From positions 1 to 50,372 of the forward strand of contig NZ_AWTT01000007.1 in NCBI RefSeq assembly GCF_000876205.1: 50,372 nt of DNA. Reading direction: 5' to 3'. Shown here piece by piece: positions 9,335-17,831 of this stretch. Source of the stretch: Paucilactobacillus wasatchensis (GTDB lineage Bacteria > Bacillota > Bacilli > Lactobacillales > Lactobacillaceae). Both the position numbers and the translations under genes were made by a program. How positions within the stretch are numbered: position 1 is the stretch's first letter; each line of letters begins with the position of its first letter. The notes beneath the pieces were generated by a model. The model did no database searches. It saw only the letters and a list, made by a program, of their open reading frames with translations, and was not told the DNA's origin.

Positions 9335-10714
9335 ATGAGTACGGAAAAGCTATGGGGTGGTCGTTTCACACAAACTGGGGCCCACTGGGTTGATGAATTT
9401 GGTGCATCCATTTCGTTTGATCAAGAATTGGCCCACGAAGATTTGCAGGGTTCACTAGCCCATGTCAAAATGTTGAAGAAAACAGCTATTTTACCAGCAG
9501 CAGATGCTGATCAAATAATTGCTGGACTGGAAAAGTTAGTGGAGCAGCTAGACCAAGGTAAACTGAAATTTACGGTTGAAAATGAAGATATTCATCTTAA
9601 CTTGGAAAAAATATTGACGGATGAAATTGGCCCGGTTGCCGGTAAATTACACACTGCAAGAAGTCGAAATGACCAAGTTGCGACCGATTTTCACTTATAC
9701 GTTAAAAATAGAATTCCTGAAGTAATAGCTGAATTAAAGCACCTGCAGTCCGTGATTGTCACAATGGCACAGGAAAATATTGAAACGATAATGCCAGGTT
9801 ATACCCATATGCAACACGCTCAGCCGATCTCGTATGCACACTATTTATTAGCTTACTTTGACATGTTCCAACGGGATGTCGAGCGATTTGAATTTAACAT
9901 GAAACATACTAATATTTCGCCATTAGGTGCTGCTGCATTAGCTGGCACGACATTTCCGATTGATCGAGAATTTTCTGCTAAGGAACTAGGATTTGACGAT
10001 GTGTATCATAATAGTTTGGATGCAGTATCAGACCGTGATTTTGCTTTGGAATTTTTGAGTAATGCATCCATTTTGATGATGCACCTATCGCGGTTTTGCG
10101 AAGAAGTTATTTTGTGGTGCACGTATGAATTTAATTATTTAGAACTATCAGATCAATTTTCAACGGGTAGTTCTATTATGCCACAGAAGAAAAATCCAGA
10201 TATGGCCGAATTGATCCGTGGTAAGAGTGGGCGTGTGGTCGGCAATTTGATGGGTTTGTTGACGGTCATGAAGTCGTTGCCGCTTGCTTACAATAAAGAT
10301 ATGCAAGAGGATAAAGAGGGTGTATTTGATACTGTCAAGACAATTTTGCCAAGTATCAAAATTTTTGCCGAAATGCTGCGCACCGCTCATGTCCATAAGG
10401 AAAAAATGGCGGATGCAACGACCAATGATTTTTCAAATGCGACGGAATTAGCAGATTACTTGGCTAGCAAAGAGATTCCATTCCGCCAGGCACATGAAAT
10501 TGTGGGTAAATTGGTACTGCAAGGGTTGCAGACAGGAACAACTCTACAAAATATTCCGCTGGATGAATACAAAAAGATTTCTCCATTAATTGATGAAGAT
10601 ATTTATCATGATTTGGATAGTAAAGTAGCAGTTGAACGTCGTCAGTCGCTTGGCGGCACAGGTTTTTCACAAATCAAAGAAAATATTACGCGCGCCAAAA
10701 AATTAATCAAGTAG
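9335..10714 (+). CDS. argH: argininosuccinate lyase
   Basis: Splits argininosuccinate into arginine and fumarate, the last step of arginine synthesis. The 459-residue protein belongs to the aspartase/fumarase superfamily and has its signature [12 protein letters not shown] (278-289) with the mobile catalytic serine, plus the early segment [12 protein letters not shown]. It begins immediately after the argG stop; an AAGGA site lies inside the end of argG. A perfect-looking terminator closes the operon. Confidence 0.97.
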   Translation: MSTEKLWGGRFTQTGAHWVDEFGASISFDQELAHEDLQGSLAHVKMLKKTAILPAADADQIIAGLEKLVEQLDQGKLKFTVENEDIHLNLEKILTDEIGPVAGKLHTARSRNDQVATDFHLYVKNRIPEVIAELKHLQSVIVTMAQENIETIMPGYTHMQHAQPISYAHYLLAYFDMFQRDVERFEFNMKHTNISPLGAAALAGTTFPIDREFSAKELGFDDVYHNSLDAVSDRDFALEFLSNASILMMHLSRFCEEVILWCTYEFNYLELSDQFSTGSSIMPQKKNPDMAELIRGKSGRVVGNLMGLLTVMKSLPLAYNKDMQEDKEGVFDTVKTILPSIKIFAEMLRTAHVHKEKMADATTNDFSNATELADYLASKEIPFRQAHEIVGKLVLQGLQTGTTLQNIPLDEYKKISPLIDEDIYHDLDSKVAVERRQSLGGTGFSQIKENITRAKKLIK

Positions 10715-10730
10715 CAGATTTATTACTCGA

Positions 10731-10778
10731 GAATGTTGTTACGTAGTCTAACTTAGACTATGTAACAACATTCTTTTT
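10731..10778 (+). terminator. argGH terminator
   Basis: GAATGTTGTTAC pairs with GTAACAACATTC and TAGTCTAA with TTAGACTA in one long stem, followed by five T. Confidence 0.9.
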
Positions 10779-10799
10779 GGTTAATAAAAGTGGCTTTCA

Positions 10800-10828
10800 T
10801 TTCAATGACACGCCCGGTATGTTACAAT
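10800..10828 (+). promoter_or_regulatory. rapZ operon promoter
   Basis: An extended -10 (TGT before TACAAT, 10823-10828) is preceded at 17 bp by a weak TTTCAA -35. Confidence 0.45.
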
Positions 10829-10870
10829 GGTGAGGATTATTTTTTATCGGACGAAATAGGAGGTTAAGCC

Positions 10871-11755
10871 TTGAAAAAGCAATTACAGGTAGTGATTATT
10901 ACAGGTATGAGTGGTGCTGGTAAAACGGTCGCAATTCAAAGCTTTGAAGATTTAGGGTATTTTGTCGTTGACAATATGCTGCCCAATTTACTCTCTCGGT
11001 TTTTGGATATCATTGAAGAATCGGAAGGAACTGACAAAGTTGCACTCGTGGTTGATTTAAGATCACGCGGTTTTTATGATTTAGTAATGCCTGCGATTAA
11101 GGAATTACGAGAGCGCCAAGATGTTAACACGCAATTGCTATTTTTAGATGCCACCGACGAGGAACTGGTATCGCGTTACAAGGAAACAAGACGAGCGCAT
11201 CCGCTGTCCCCCCAAGGACGGGTAATGGCCGGGATCGATCGTGAGCGGCATTTATTGGGCGAAATTAAAAGCATTGCTAACCTAACCGTTGATACCTCAG
11301 ACCTGTCACCACGTCAATTACGACACCGGTTAGCAGATTACTTTAATAATGATCAGCAAACAACATTTTATGTAGAAGTGATGTCATTCGGTTTTAAATA
11401 TGGTCTACCATTGGATGCTGATGTTGTGATGGATGTGCGTTTTTTACCAAATCCATATTACATTCCCGACTTGAAGCCACTCACGGGTAATGATCCACAA
11501 GTGAGTGACTATGTGATGAAACAGCCACTAACCACACAGTTTTATCAACATTTTTATTCATTATTAACTACGATTTTACCTGGTTATGTGAAAGAAGGTA
11601 AGACAAGTTTGACGATTGCGATTGGTTGTACTGGTGGACAACATCGTTCAGTAGCAATCGCCAACCGACTCGCTGCAGATATTGGTAAAAATTACGTTGT
11701 TAATATTAGTCATCGCGATATTGAAAAGCGAAAGGAGACGACGAATCGATCATGA
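10871..11755 (+). CDS. rapZ: RNase adapter RapZ / YvcJ-type nucleotide-binding protein
   Basis: P-loop protein of the RapZ/YvcJ family, which binds and hydrolyses nucleotides. In enterobacteria RapZ governs glmS mRNA decay; in Gram-positives the role is less clear and is linked to the neighbouring yvcK and whiA. The 294 residues have Walker A GMSGAGKT (12-19) and the conserved C-terminal segment [13 protein letters not shown]. The start is TTG 10871, 9 bp after AGGAGG. The final codons overlap the yvcK start by 4 bp (ATGA), a sign of translational coupling. Confidence 0.94.
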   Translation: MKKQLQVVIITGMSGAGKTVAIQSFEDLGYFVVDNMLPNLLSRFLDIIEESEGTDKVALVVDLRSRGFYDLVMPAIKELRERQDVNTQLLFLDATDEELVSRYKETRRAHPLSPQGRVMAGIDRERHLLGEIKSIANLTVDTSDLSPRQLRHRLADYFNNDQQTTFYVEVMSFGFKYGLPLDADVVMDVRFLPNPYYIPDLKPLTGNDPQVSDYVMKQPLTTQFYQHFYSLLTTILPGYVKEGKTSLTIAIGCTGGQHRSVAIANRLAADIGKNYVVNISHRDIEKRKETTNRS

Positions 11756-12753
11756 GCGTACAGCAAAAAAGTAGTCGTCCGAAAATTGTCGTGATTGGTG
11801 GTGGTACCGGCCTTCCTGTTATTTTAAAAGGATTACGCCACAAGGATGTCGATATTACGGCAATTGTGACCGTGGCTGATGATGGTGGGTCATCCGGAAT
11901 TCTCCGCAATTACATTAACGTTGTGCCTCCTGGAGATATCCGTAATGTTCTAGTGGCCCTGTCCGATTTGCCTGACTTGGCGCTTGATATTTTTCAGTAT
12001 CGATTTGACAGTTCTGATCAATTTTTTGCAGGACATGCGATTGGTAATTTAATTATTGCAGCATTATCCGAAATGGAATCAGGAGTGTTTGAGGCAGTAC
12101 AGGAGCTGTCCTCAATGATGAAGGTGCATGGGCATGTATATCCGGCAGCTAATGAGCCGTTAGTCTTGAATGCTGAGTTCGCTGATGGTACCAAATTAAA
12201 GGGTGAATCTGAAATCACAGCTGCCCATAAAGCGATTAAGCGCGTTTGGGTCACTCCAACTAATTATCAGGACGGTCATGCCACTAAAGCAGTGCCCGAG
12301 GTTGTTAATGCAATTATGGCAGCTGATCAAATTGTGCTCGGCCCAGGCAGTTTATTTACGAGTATTTTACCAAATTTAATGATCCAAAATGTGGGGCGTG
12401 CAGTTTGTGATACTAATGCTGAAGTTATTTATATATGTAATATTATGACTCAAAAAGGGGAAACAGATCAATTTAGCGACGCAGACCATGTCCGAATTTT
12501 AAATGAACACTTGGACAGCCATTTTGTGGATACCATATTGGTAAACTCTCAGCCGGTACCCGAGGATTATATGGATTTTCAGCGCTGGAATGAACTTTCA
12601 CGCCCAGTCACACATGATTTTATGGGGTTACGCAAGCAAGGAACGCGGGTGATTTCAACTAATTTTTTGCAACTCAGAGACAACGGTGCGTTTCACGATA
12701 GTACAAAAGTTGTGGCAGAACTGATGAATCGATTACACCAACCACGAGATTAA
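11752..12753 (+). CDS. yvcK: YvcK / GlmR family gluconeogenesis factor
   Basis: Member of the CofD/YvcK fold. In Bacillus it is needed for growth and normal cell-wall precursor supply on gluconeogenic carbon, binds UDP-sugars and stimulates GlmS. The 333 residues begin with the glycine-rich nucleotide-sugar motif [15 protein letters not shown] and contain VADDGGSSG and PPGDIRN blocks typical of the family. ATG 11752 overlaps the rapZ stop, and whiA follows after 15 bp. The link to GlmS is notable because glmM, glmS and nagB are all in this window. Confidence 0.93.
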   Translation: MSVQQKSSRPKIVVIGGGTGLPVILKGLRHKDVDITAIVTVADDGGSSGILRNYINVVPPGDIRNVLVALSDLPDLALDIFQYRFDSSDQFFAGHAIGNLIIAALSEMESGVFEAVQELSSMMKVHGHVYPAANEPLVLNAEFADGTKLKGESEITAAHKAIKRVWVTPTNYQDGHATKAVPEVVNAIMAADQIVLGPGSLFTSILPNLMIQNVGRAVCDTNAEVIYICNIMTQKGETDQFSDADHVRILNEHLDSHFVDTILVNSQPVPEDYMDFQRWNELSRPVTHDFMGLRKQGTRVISTNFLQLRDNGAFHDSTKVVAELMNRLHQPRD

Positions 12754-12768
12754 AAAGGGGTGATATCA

Positions 12769-13704
12769 ATGTCATATGCTAGTGAAGTCAAAAAAGAATT
12801 GACGGGGCTGCAAGTGCATTTAGACAATGCTAAAGCTGAATTGATGGCGTTAATCAGAATGAATGGTACATTGAATATTGCCAACCATCAATTGGTATTG
12901 AATATTCAAACGGAAAATCCCGCAATTGCGCGGCGGATCTATCAATTACTAAAAGATTTTTATCAAGCTGAGAGTGAATTGGTTGTTCGCCGCAAGATGA
13001 AACTAAAAAAGAATAATTTGTATATTGTGCGTTTGCGTGGCGAAGCCGAAGCCATTTTATCTGATTTAGGTATTTTGCAAGATTTGCAAATTAAAGAGAA
13101 GGTGCCGGTTGACCTACTGAGTAACGATGCAATGATTCGATCTTATTTACGGGGTGCGTTTTTAGCGGGTGGTTCAGTTAATAATCCAGAAACTTCCCGA
13201 TATCATCTGGAGATTTATTCACTGTACGAAGAACATAATGCAATGATAGCTGAAATGATGAATAAATATAATTTAAACGCGCGAGTGACTAACCGTCGCA
13301 GCGGATTTATTGTATATCTGAAAGAGGCGGAAAAAATTGCCGACTTTTTATCATTAATCGGAGCAACAAACGCGATGCTTAAGTTCGAAGATATTCGGAT
13401 TGTGCGAGATATGCGTAATTCGGTTAATCGGTTGGTTAACTGTGAAAATGCAAATATGGACAAGATGGCTAATGCATCGACCAAGCAGATTGAAAACATT
13501 AAATTTGTGGATGAGAATATTGGCTTGAGTAATTTACCAACCAAGTTACGTGAAATTGCAGAAACTCGGTTAGCAAATCAAGAAATTAGCCTTAAGGAGT
13601 TAGGCGAACTAGTTCCCGGGGGGCCAATTTCTAAATCGGGTGTTAATCATCGACTACGTAAAATTAATGCGTATGCGGAGCAATTACGTGAATCGGCAAT
13701 TTAG
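12769..13704 (+). CDS. whiA: WhiA family DNA-binding regulator
   Basis: Protein combining a LAGLIDADG-like N-terminal fold with a C-terminal helix-turn-helix; in Bacillus it affects cell division and chromosome segregation. The 311 residues start [12 protein letters not shown]; the LAGLIDADG-derived segment [16 protein letters not shown] lies near 125-140 and the HTH near [23 protein letters not shown] 12769 is chosen because an in-frame GTG at 12760 is part of the ribosome binding site AAGGGGTG. It is the last gene of the rapZ-yvcK-whiA operon, a conserved trio in Gram-positives. Confidence 0.94.
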   Translation: MSYASEVKKELTGLQVHLDNAKAELMALIRMNGTLNIANHQLVLNIQTENPAIARRIYQLLKDFYQAESELVVRRKMKLKKNNLYIVRLRGEAEAILSDLGILQDLQIKEKVPVDLLSNDAMIRSYLRGAFLAGGSVNNPETSRYHLEIYSLYEEHNAMIAEMMNKYNLNARVTNRRSGFIVYLKEAEKIADFLSLIGATNAMLKFEDIRIVRDMRNSVNRLVNCENANMDKMANASTKQIENIKFVDENIGLSNLPTKLREIAETRLANQEISLKELGELVPGGPISKSGVNHRLRKINAYAEQLRESAI

Positions 13705-13748
13705 TGCAAAAAACCGCCAAGATCATCTGATCTTGGTCGGTTTTTGCA
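13705..13748. terminator. bidirectional terminator between whiA and clpP
   Basis: GCAAAAAACCG and CGGTTTTTGC flank CAAGATCA/TGATCTTG. The long stem has A- and T-runs on both sides, so it can stop transcription from both convergent genes. Confidence 0.85.
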
Positions 13749-13765
13749 TTATTTAATTAGTTAAT

Positions 13766-14362
13766 TTACTTCTTTAAATCTTTGCTGTTTGTCATGATGC
13801 CATCGAGCAAACCATAATCAACGGCTTCTTGAGCTGAAAGATAATGGTCACGTTCTGTATCAGTTTTGATTCGCTCAATTGGTTGACCAGAGTTGTCAGC
13901 TAAAATTCCGTTGATCATCTTACGCGTCTTCAAAATTTCAGTAGCAGCGATTTGAATTTCAGTCTGTTGACCTTGTGCACCACCAGATGGTTGGTGAATC
14001 AGGACTTGAGAATGAGGTAAACCAAATCGCTTTCCCTTAGTTCCAGATGAAACTAAGACGCTGGCCATTGAAGCGGCCATTCCGGTTACAATTGTTTGGA
14101 CATCTGACTTGATGAAATTCATCGTATCATAGATGGACATTCCAGATGTAACCACACCACCAGGAGAGTTGATGTAAAGATAAATATCCTTAGTGGAATC
14201 CTGAGCATCCAAAAATAGCAATTGAGCGACGATTGAATTTGCCATATCGTCTTCAATGGGGCCAGAAAGCATAATAATCCGGTCTTTTAATAGTCGTGAG
14301 TAAATATCATAGGCACGTTCGCCACGTGATGATTGTTCAATGACTGTTGGAACTAAATTCAT
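13766..14362 (-). CDS. clpP: ATP-dependent Clp protease proteolytic subunit
   Basis: Serine peptidase forming the 14-subunit barrel that degrades substrates delivered by ClpX, ClpC or ClpE. The catalytic triad sits at the canonical positions: Ser98 in GMAASMAS, His123 in VLIHQP and Asp172 in TERDHYLS. It has 198 residues. GGAGGC precedes the start at 14362. It is convergent with whiA. The upstream region holds a CtsR box over the promoter and a CIRCE-like inverted repeat in the leader, so both CtsR and HrcA may control it. Confidence 0.97.
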   Translation of the reverse strand: MNLVPTVIEQSSRGERAYDIYSRLLKDRIIMLSGPIEDDMANSIVAQLLFLDAQDSTKDIYLYINSPGGVVTSGMSIYDTMNFIKSDVQTIVTGMAASMASVLVSSGTKGKRFGLPHSQVLIHQPSGGAQGQQTEIQIAATEILKTRKMINGILADNSGQPIERIKTDTERDHYLSAQEAVDYGLLDGIMTNSKDLKK

Positions 14363-14383
14363 AGTTAGTTGCCTCCTTATTAA

Positions 14384-14410
14384 TTAGCACTCAACGTTAG
14401 TGTTTGCTAA
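14384..14410 (-). promoter_or_regulatory. CIRCE-like inverted repeat (HrcA site) in clpP leader
   Basis: TTAGCACTC (14384-14392), nine bases, then GTTTGCTAA (14402-14410). The classical CIRCE element is TTAGCACTC-N9-GAGTGCTAA; the left arm is perfect, the right arm matches 7 of 9 and the spacer is exactly 9. It lies between the -10 box and the clpP start. Confidence 0.6.
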
Positions 14411-14422
14411 ACGTGTAAATGT

Positions 14423-14452
14423 AGTTTACCGCGTTGGTCAATAAAGGTCAAA
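14423..14452 (-). promoter_or_regulatory. clpP promoter with CtsR box
   Basis: On the plus strand GGTCAATAAAGGTCAAA (14436-14452) is a near-perfect CtsR heptad repeat. On the coding strand it contains the -35 box TTGACC (14446-14451), 17 bp from the -10 box TAAACT (14423-14428). The repressor would cover the -35 region. Confidence 0.75.
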
Positions 14453-14525
14453 TATTTTAACCAATTAATTTAACCATTCACATTATACGGTTTTTCAAAC
14501 TTATGTGCATCTATTATGGACAAAC

Positions 14526-14565
14526 AAAAAGGATTGTAACGATAGGTTCGTTTCAATCCTTTTTA
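14526..14565 (-). terminator. terminator of the 48-residue gene
   Basis: Read on the minus strand, AAAAAGGATTG pairs with CAATCCTTTTT, with an inner AACGA/TCGTT stem. It lies just downstream of the small gene ending at 14583. Confidence 0.75.
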
Positions 14566-14582
14566 AGTGGGAAGCAAAATAG

Positions 14583-14729
14583 TTATTTGTCGAGCGATTC
14601 ACTGAGCCATGCCAACTCTTTTTTGGCACATTCTTCATCTAATTGAGAACAGTCATCAGCACTGGCAACATGTTTCAGTTCATTTAATTGCTCGAAAAGT
14701 TTGGCTGAACTAGCTTTATTGTTAAGCAT
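14583..14729 (-). CDS. small hypothetical protein (48 aa)
   Basis: Not recognised. The start is ATG 14729 (MLNNKASSAKLFEQL), preceded at 6 bases by a strong AGGAGGTG site; a longer in-frame extension upstream has no such signal. The protein is acidic and helical-looking, with two cysteines (DDCSQLDEECAKKEL), no membrane segment and no signal peptide. It has its own terminator (14526-14565) and probably its own promoter, and is divergent from the 41-residue gene. The good translation and termination signals argue for a real gene. Confidence 0.6.
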   Translation of the reverse strand: MLNNKASSAKLFEQLNELKHVASADDCSQLDEECAKKELAWLSESLDK

Positions 14730-14918
14730 AGTTACACCTCCTATAGTATGTATTAATTTATTATTGTAAGTTTGAACCATCAAGTACTAGATGATGCAAT
14801 CATCATACGATTAATTGGTCTATTTGTCAAACTCCTTTAAAAATAGTTAATAAATGATGGATTTATTAATTGGTATAGTCTAATTATTTTATGCTAAAAT
14901 TTCAATTAAATTAAACGG

Positions 14919-14947
14919 TTGCTTTCTTGGGGTGTAAAAGATATAAT
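14919..14947 (+). promoter_or_regulatory. promoter of the 41-residue gene
   Basis: TTGCTT (14919-14924) and TATAAT (14942-14947) are separated by 17 bp, about 50 bp upstream of the small basic gene. Confidence 0.6.
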
Positions 14948-14997
14948 TGGAACGTTGGTTATTTAACGAAGAAATCAAATATGAGGAGGCATTTCTT

Positions 14998-15123
14998 ATG
15001 CGTAAGGCACATCCACATGGCGTTCAAGGCCGTCGTCCAGTTGCACCAAAGTACAAGCGAGCTTTAAAAGAAAAGAAAATTGAAGATTTGCGCAAGTGGG
15101 CTAAAGAAAAACCGGCCAAATAA
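14998..15123 (+). CDS. small basic protein (41 aa)
   Basis: Not recognised. ATG 14998 follows GAGGAGGC by 7 to 8 bases and opens a 41-residue frame, MRKAHPHGVQGRRPVAPK onward, ending in KEKPAK. It is highly basic with a glycine/proline/arginine-rich first half and a lysine-rich amphipathic second half (KEKKIEDLRKWAKEK). A promoter with a consensus -10, a good ribosome binding site and a terminator right after the stop frame it as a monocistronic gene. The composition recalls nucleic-acid or ribosome-associated small proteins, but that is only an inference. Confidence 0.7.
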   Translation: MRKAHPHGVQGRRPVAPKYKRALKEKKIEDLRKWAKEKPAK

Positions 15124-15130
15124 TTACCTG

Positions 15131-15160
15131 AAATCCATCATTAATTTGGTGGATTTTTTA
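15131..15160 (+). terminator. terminator of the 41-residue gene
   Basis: AAATCCATC pairs with GGTGGATTT (one G-U pair) and runs into a T tract. Confidence 0.75.
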
Positions 15161-15255
15161 TTTGCTGCCATTTAATTAAGCTTTATTAATTATTAAAAAA
15201 AGGTTAGAATATTAGATAAGTTCAAATTTTTTAGTAAATAATAGGGGATGGAATA

Positions 15256-16182
15256 ATGGCACGAAAAATGGCAGTAATTGGAATGGGAAATGTTGGCTCA
15301 ACTGTTGCACATTATATTGTTGCAAATGGTTTTGCTGATGACCTGGTATTAATTGACACACGGGAAGCAAAAGTGATTGCAGATGCAACTGATTTTCAAG
15401 ATGCAATGCCAAACTTACCATATCACACAAATATTTTTGTGAATGATTACTCTTTATTAAAAGATGCCGATGTCATTATTTCGGCACTTGGCAACATTAA
15501 ATTGCAAGATAATCCGACCGATGATCGGTTTGCAGAATTACCATTTACACGGGTTGAAGTACGGAAAGTCGCCAAACAAATTAAGGAATCCGGCTTTACT
15601 GGTAAGATTGTTGCGATCACTAATCCGGTGGATGTGATTACTTCAATTTATCAAGAAGTTACTGGACTGCCTAAGAATCATGTGCTCGGGACGGGAACGT
15701 TACTTGATTCTGCGCGAATGAAACGAGCTGTGGCACAACGATTGAACATCGATCCCCGTTCAGTAGTTGGCTATAACTTGGGCGAACATGGTAATTCACA
15801 ATTCACTGCATGGTCTACGGTGCGTGTGTTAGGCAAACCAATTACTGAAATTGCGAAAGAAAAGAATCTCGATTTAGATGCCCTCGACAATGAAGCAAAA
15901 GTTGGTGGTCACCGCGTCTTTCATGGTAAAAAGTATACTAACTATGGTGTTGCCACAGCTGCGGTTTTGCTGGCCAACACAATTGTGAATAATGCATTGA
16001 CGGAATTGCCAGTGTCAAATTATCGTGAGGAATATGGTACGTATCTATCATACCCAGCAATAGTTGGTCGTGACGGGATAGTAGAACAGTTGGAACTAGA
16101 ATTAACTGAAGAGGAATTAAAAAAACTTCAAATTTCAGCAGATTATATTAAGACAAAATATACTGAGAGTCGTGAAGATTAA
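15256..16182 (+). CDS. L-2-hydroxyisocaproate dehydrogenase-like (L-lactate/malate dehydrogenase family)
   Basis: NAD-dependent 2-hydroxyacid dehydrogenase. The 308 residues carry the nucleotide-binding GMGNVG (9-14), substrate-side segments ITNPVDV and GTGTLLDSARM, and the catalytic histidine in NLGEHGNS (His178). The active-site loop reads SALGNIKLQDNPTDDRF, which closely resembles the L-HicDH of Weissella (Lactobacillus) confusa as I recall it, rather than the loop of typical L-lactate dehydrogenases. It probably reduces branched 2-keto acids from amino acid transamination. It is monocistronic, with its own terminator. A weak GGGGATGGAATA site precedes ATG 15256. Confidence 0.85.
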   Translation: MARKMAVIGMGNVGSTVAHYIVANGFADDLVLIDTREAKVIADATDFQDAMPNLPYHTNIFVNDYSLLKDADVIISALGNIKLQDNPTDDRFAELPFTRVEVRKVAKQIKESGFTGKIVAITNPVDVITSIYQEVTGLPKNHVLGTGTLLDSARMKRAVAQRLNIDPRSVVGYNLGEHGNSQFTAWSTVRVLGKPITEIAKEKNLDLDALDNEAKVGGHRVFHGKKYTNYGVATAAVLLANTIVNNALTELPVSNYREEYGTYLSYPAIVGRDGIVEQLELELTEEELKKLQISADYIKTKYTESRED

Positions 16183-16202
16183 AATATGGCTACATTAGTA
16201 TC

Positions 16203-16242
16203 AAAAAAGCACCAGCTATTTTATTAATGCTGGTGCTTTTTT
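16203..16242. terminator. terminator between the HicDH-like gene and tRNA-Arg
   Basis: AAAAAAGCACCAGC and GCTGGTGCTTTTTT form a strong stem with A/T tracts on both sides, so it can serve the plus-strand gene and the minus-strand tRNA. Confidence 0.85.
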
Positions 16243-16260
16243 ATAAGAGTTAGTTTACAA

Positions 16261-16333
16261 TGCGCCCCCCCGGGAGTCGAACCCGGATCTCAAGAACCGG
16301 AATCTCACGTGCGATCCATTACACTAAGGGCGC
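16261..16333 (-). tRNA. tRNA-Arg (anticodon CCG)
   Basis: A 73-nt cloverleaf on the minus strand: acceptor GCGCCCT/GGGGCGC, T arm CCGGG-TTCGACT-CCCGG, anticodon stem TGAGA/TCTTG with loop TTCCGGT, giving CCG (reads CGG). Discriminator base A; no encoded CCA. Confidence 0.93.
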
Positions 16334-16346
16334 AATACAATATTCT

Positions 16347-16375
16347 ATGATAGCGGATTTTGGTATGAATTACAA
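16347..16375 (-). promoter_or_regulatory. tRNA-Arg promoter
   Basis: On the minus strand, TTGTAA (16370-16375) and TATCAT (16347-16352) are separated by 17 bp, just upstream of the tRNA. Confidence 0.55.
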
Positions 16376-16474
16376 GAAAAAGAAGAAAAGAGAACCTAAT
16401 GTTATCTAATTAATTGGTTCCAATTAGGTTAACTGTTAAAAATATGTAAAAAATAAAAATTAATCCAGCGGTAT

Positions 16475-16488
16475 TGATAACGGTTTCA
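16475..16488 (+). promoter_or_regulatory. cre-like site upstream of gap
   Basis: TGATAACGGTTTCA fits the CcpA consensus TGWNANCGNTNWCA at every fixed position. It is about 240 bp before the gap start, and its centre is about 92 bp upstream of the start point expected for the distal promoter at 16539-16567, a distance typical of CcpA activation. Confidence 0.5.
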
Positions 16489-16538
16489 CAAAAATAAGAT
16501 AACTTTTTCCTAATAAATTTGGGCAATTCATTAGACTA

Positions 16539-16567
16539 TTGCACCATTTTTGGTTATCATATATAGC
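16539..16567 (+). promoter_or_regulatory. possible distal gap promoter
   Basis: TTGCAC (16539-16544) and TATAGC (16562-16567) with a 17-bp spacer. Weaker than the proximal promoter. Confidence 0.35.
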
Positions 16568-16643
16568 GTAATGAAGTGTACCTGTTTTCTGCATGTTGAC
16601 CCAAAAAATGTCACTTTTGTTTTTGAACTTTTGGGGTGGAATC

Positions 16644-16672
16644 TGTCATATTTTTCGTTGGCGTGATATACT
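16644..16672 (+). promoter_or_regulatory. proximal gap promoter
   Basis: Extended -10 (TGA before TATACT, 16667-16672) with TGTCAT at 17 bp (16644-16649). The 393 bases between tRNA-Arg and gap hold only the tRNA promoter, the cre-like site, these two promoters and an inverted repeat ACCCAAAA/TTTTGGGG (16599-16638). No coding region is seen. Confidence 0.55.
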
Positions 16673-16726
16673 TAACAAGTACGTTTTAAAAACTAAACTT
16701 ATTTTCCTAAAGGAGGAAATTGCAGT

Positions 16727-17743
16727 ATGACTGTAAAAATTGGTATTAATGGTTTCGGCCGTATCGGTCGTTTAGCTTTCCGTCGAATTCACGAACTTGG
16801 CGCTAAGTCGAATGATATTCAGGTGGTCGCAATCAACGACTTGACAACACCTTCGATGTTGGCTTACTTATTAAAGTATGATTCAACTCATGGTCCATTC
16901 CCTGGTGAAGTTAGTGCCACTGATAATGGAATCGTTGTTGATGGTAAGGAATACCCAGTTTACGCAGAACGTGAAGCACAAAATATTCCTTGGGTTAAGA
17001 ATGACGGCGTTGACTTTGTCCTTGAATGTACAGGTTTCTATACTTCAAAAGAAAAGTCACAAGCACATCTTGATGCTGGTGCAAAACGTGTCTTGATCTC
17101 AGCTCCAGCTGGTGATATTAAGACGGTTGTTCCTGGTGTTAACTTGGACATCCTTGACGGTGGTGACACGATCGTTTCTGCAGGTTCATGTACAACAAAC
17201 TGCTTGGCACCAATGGCTTACTTCTTAAATGAAGACTTTGGTATCAAGGCCGGTACAATGACTACAATTCACGCTTTCACATCAACACAAATGATCCTTG
17301 ATGGACCTCGTGGTAGCAAGATGCGTAATAACCGTACTGCTAGTGTTAACACAATTCCTCATTCAACTGGTGCTGCTAAGGCTATTGGCTTAGTTATCCC
17401 TGAATTGAAGGGTAAGTTACAAGGACACGCACAACGGGTTGCTGTTGTTGATGGTTCATTAACTGAACTAGTTAGTGTTCTTGACAAGAAAGTTACTGCA
17501 GATGAAATCAATGCTTCAATGAAGAAGCATGCTGAAGGCAATGACGCTTATGGTTACACTGAAGATGAAATCGTATCAAGCGATATCATTGGTAACACAC
17601 ATGGCTCAGTATTTGATCCTTCACAAACAGAAATCACAACTGCTGGCGATACTCAATTAGTTAAGACGGTTGCTTGGTATGATAACGAATATGGTTTCAC
17701 AAGCAACATGATCCGGACACTATTGAAGTTTGCTACACTTTAA
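16727..17743 (+). CDS. gap: NAD-dependent glyceraldehyde-3-phosphate dehydrogenase
   Basis: Glycolytic enzyme oxidising glyceraldehyde-3-phosphate to 1,3-bisphosphoglycerate. The N-terminal Rossmann motif INGFGRIGR, the catalytic cysteine in [12 protein letters not shown] (Cys155), the paired histidine region and WYDNEYGF near the C-terminus are present in 338 residues. Residues around AINDLT (35-40) fit NAD rather than NADP preference. AAAGGAGGAAAT precedes ATG 16727. Codon use is visibly biased towards a few favoured codons, as expected for high expression. No cggR gene precedes it. Confidence 0.97.
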   Translation: MTVKIGINGFGRIGRLAFRRIHELGAKSNDIQVVAINDLTTPSMLAYLLKYDSTHGPFPGEVSATDNGIVVDGKEYPVYAEREAQNIPWVKNDGVDFVLECTGFYTSKEKSQAHLDAGAKRVLISAPAGDIKTVVPGVNLDILDGGDTIVSAGSCTTNCLAPMAYFLNEDFGIKAGTMTTIHAFTSTQMILDGPRGSKMRNNRTASVNTIPHSTGAAKAIGLVIPELKGKLQGHAQRVAVVDGSLTELVSVLDKKVTADEINASMKKHAEGNDAYGYTEDEIVSSDIIGNTHGSVFDPSQTEITTAGDTQLVKTVAWYDNEYGFTSNMIRTLLKFATL

Positions 17744-17775
17744 TTCTGTAATTTTATAACAAGCTTCATTTTAAG

Positions 17776-17805
17776 GTGGGGGGAGGATAACTCCTCTCAC
17801 TTTTT
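17776..17805 (+). terminator. intercistronic hairpin between gap and pgk
   Basis: GTGGGGGGAG (17776-17785) pairs with CTCCTCTCAC (17791-17800) over 10 bp including two G-U pairs, loop GATAA, then five T. It probably allows partial readthrough into pgk or marks an RNA processing point, because no clear promoter follows. Confidence 0.65.
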
Positions 17806-17831
17806 GTTTGAATCAATAGGAGGAAAATCAA

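Noticed and set aside
16599-16638. ACCCAAAA/TTTTGGGG inverted repeat upstream of gap as a regulator site.
   Set aside because: The arms are far apart (24 bp) and match no operator known to me; it is probably incidental in AT-rich DNA.
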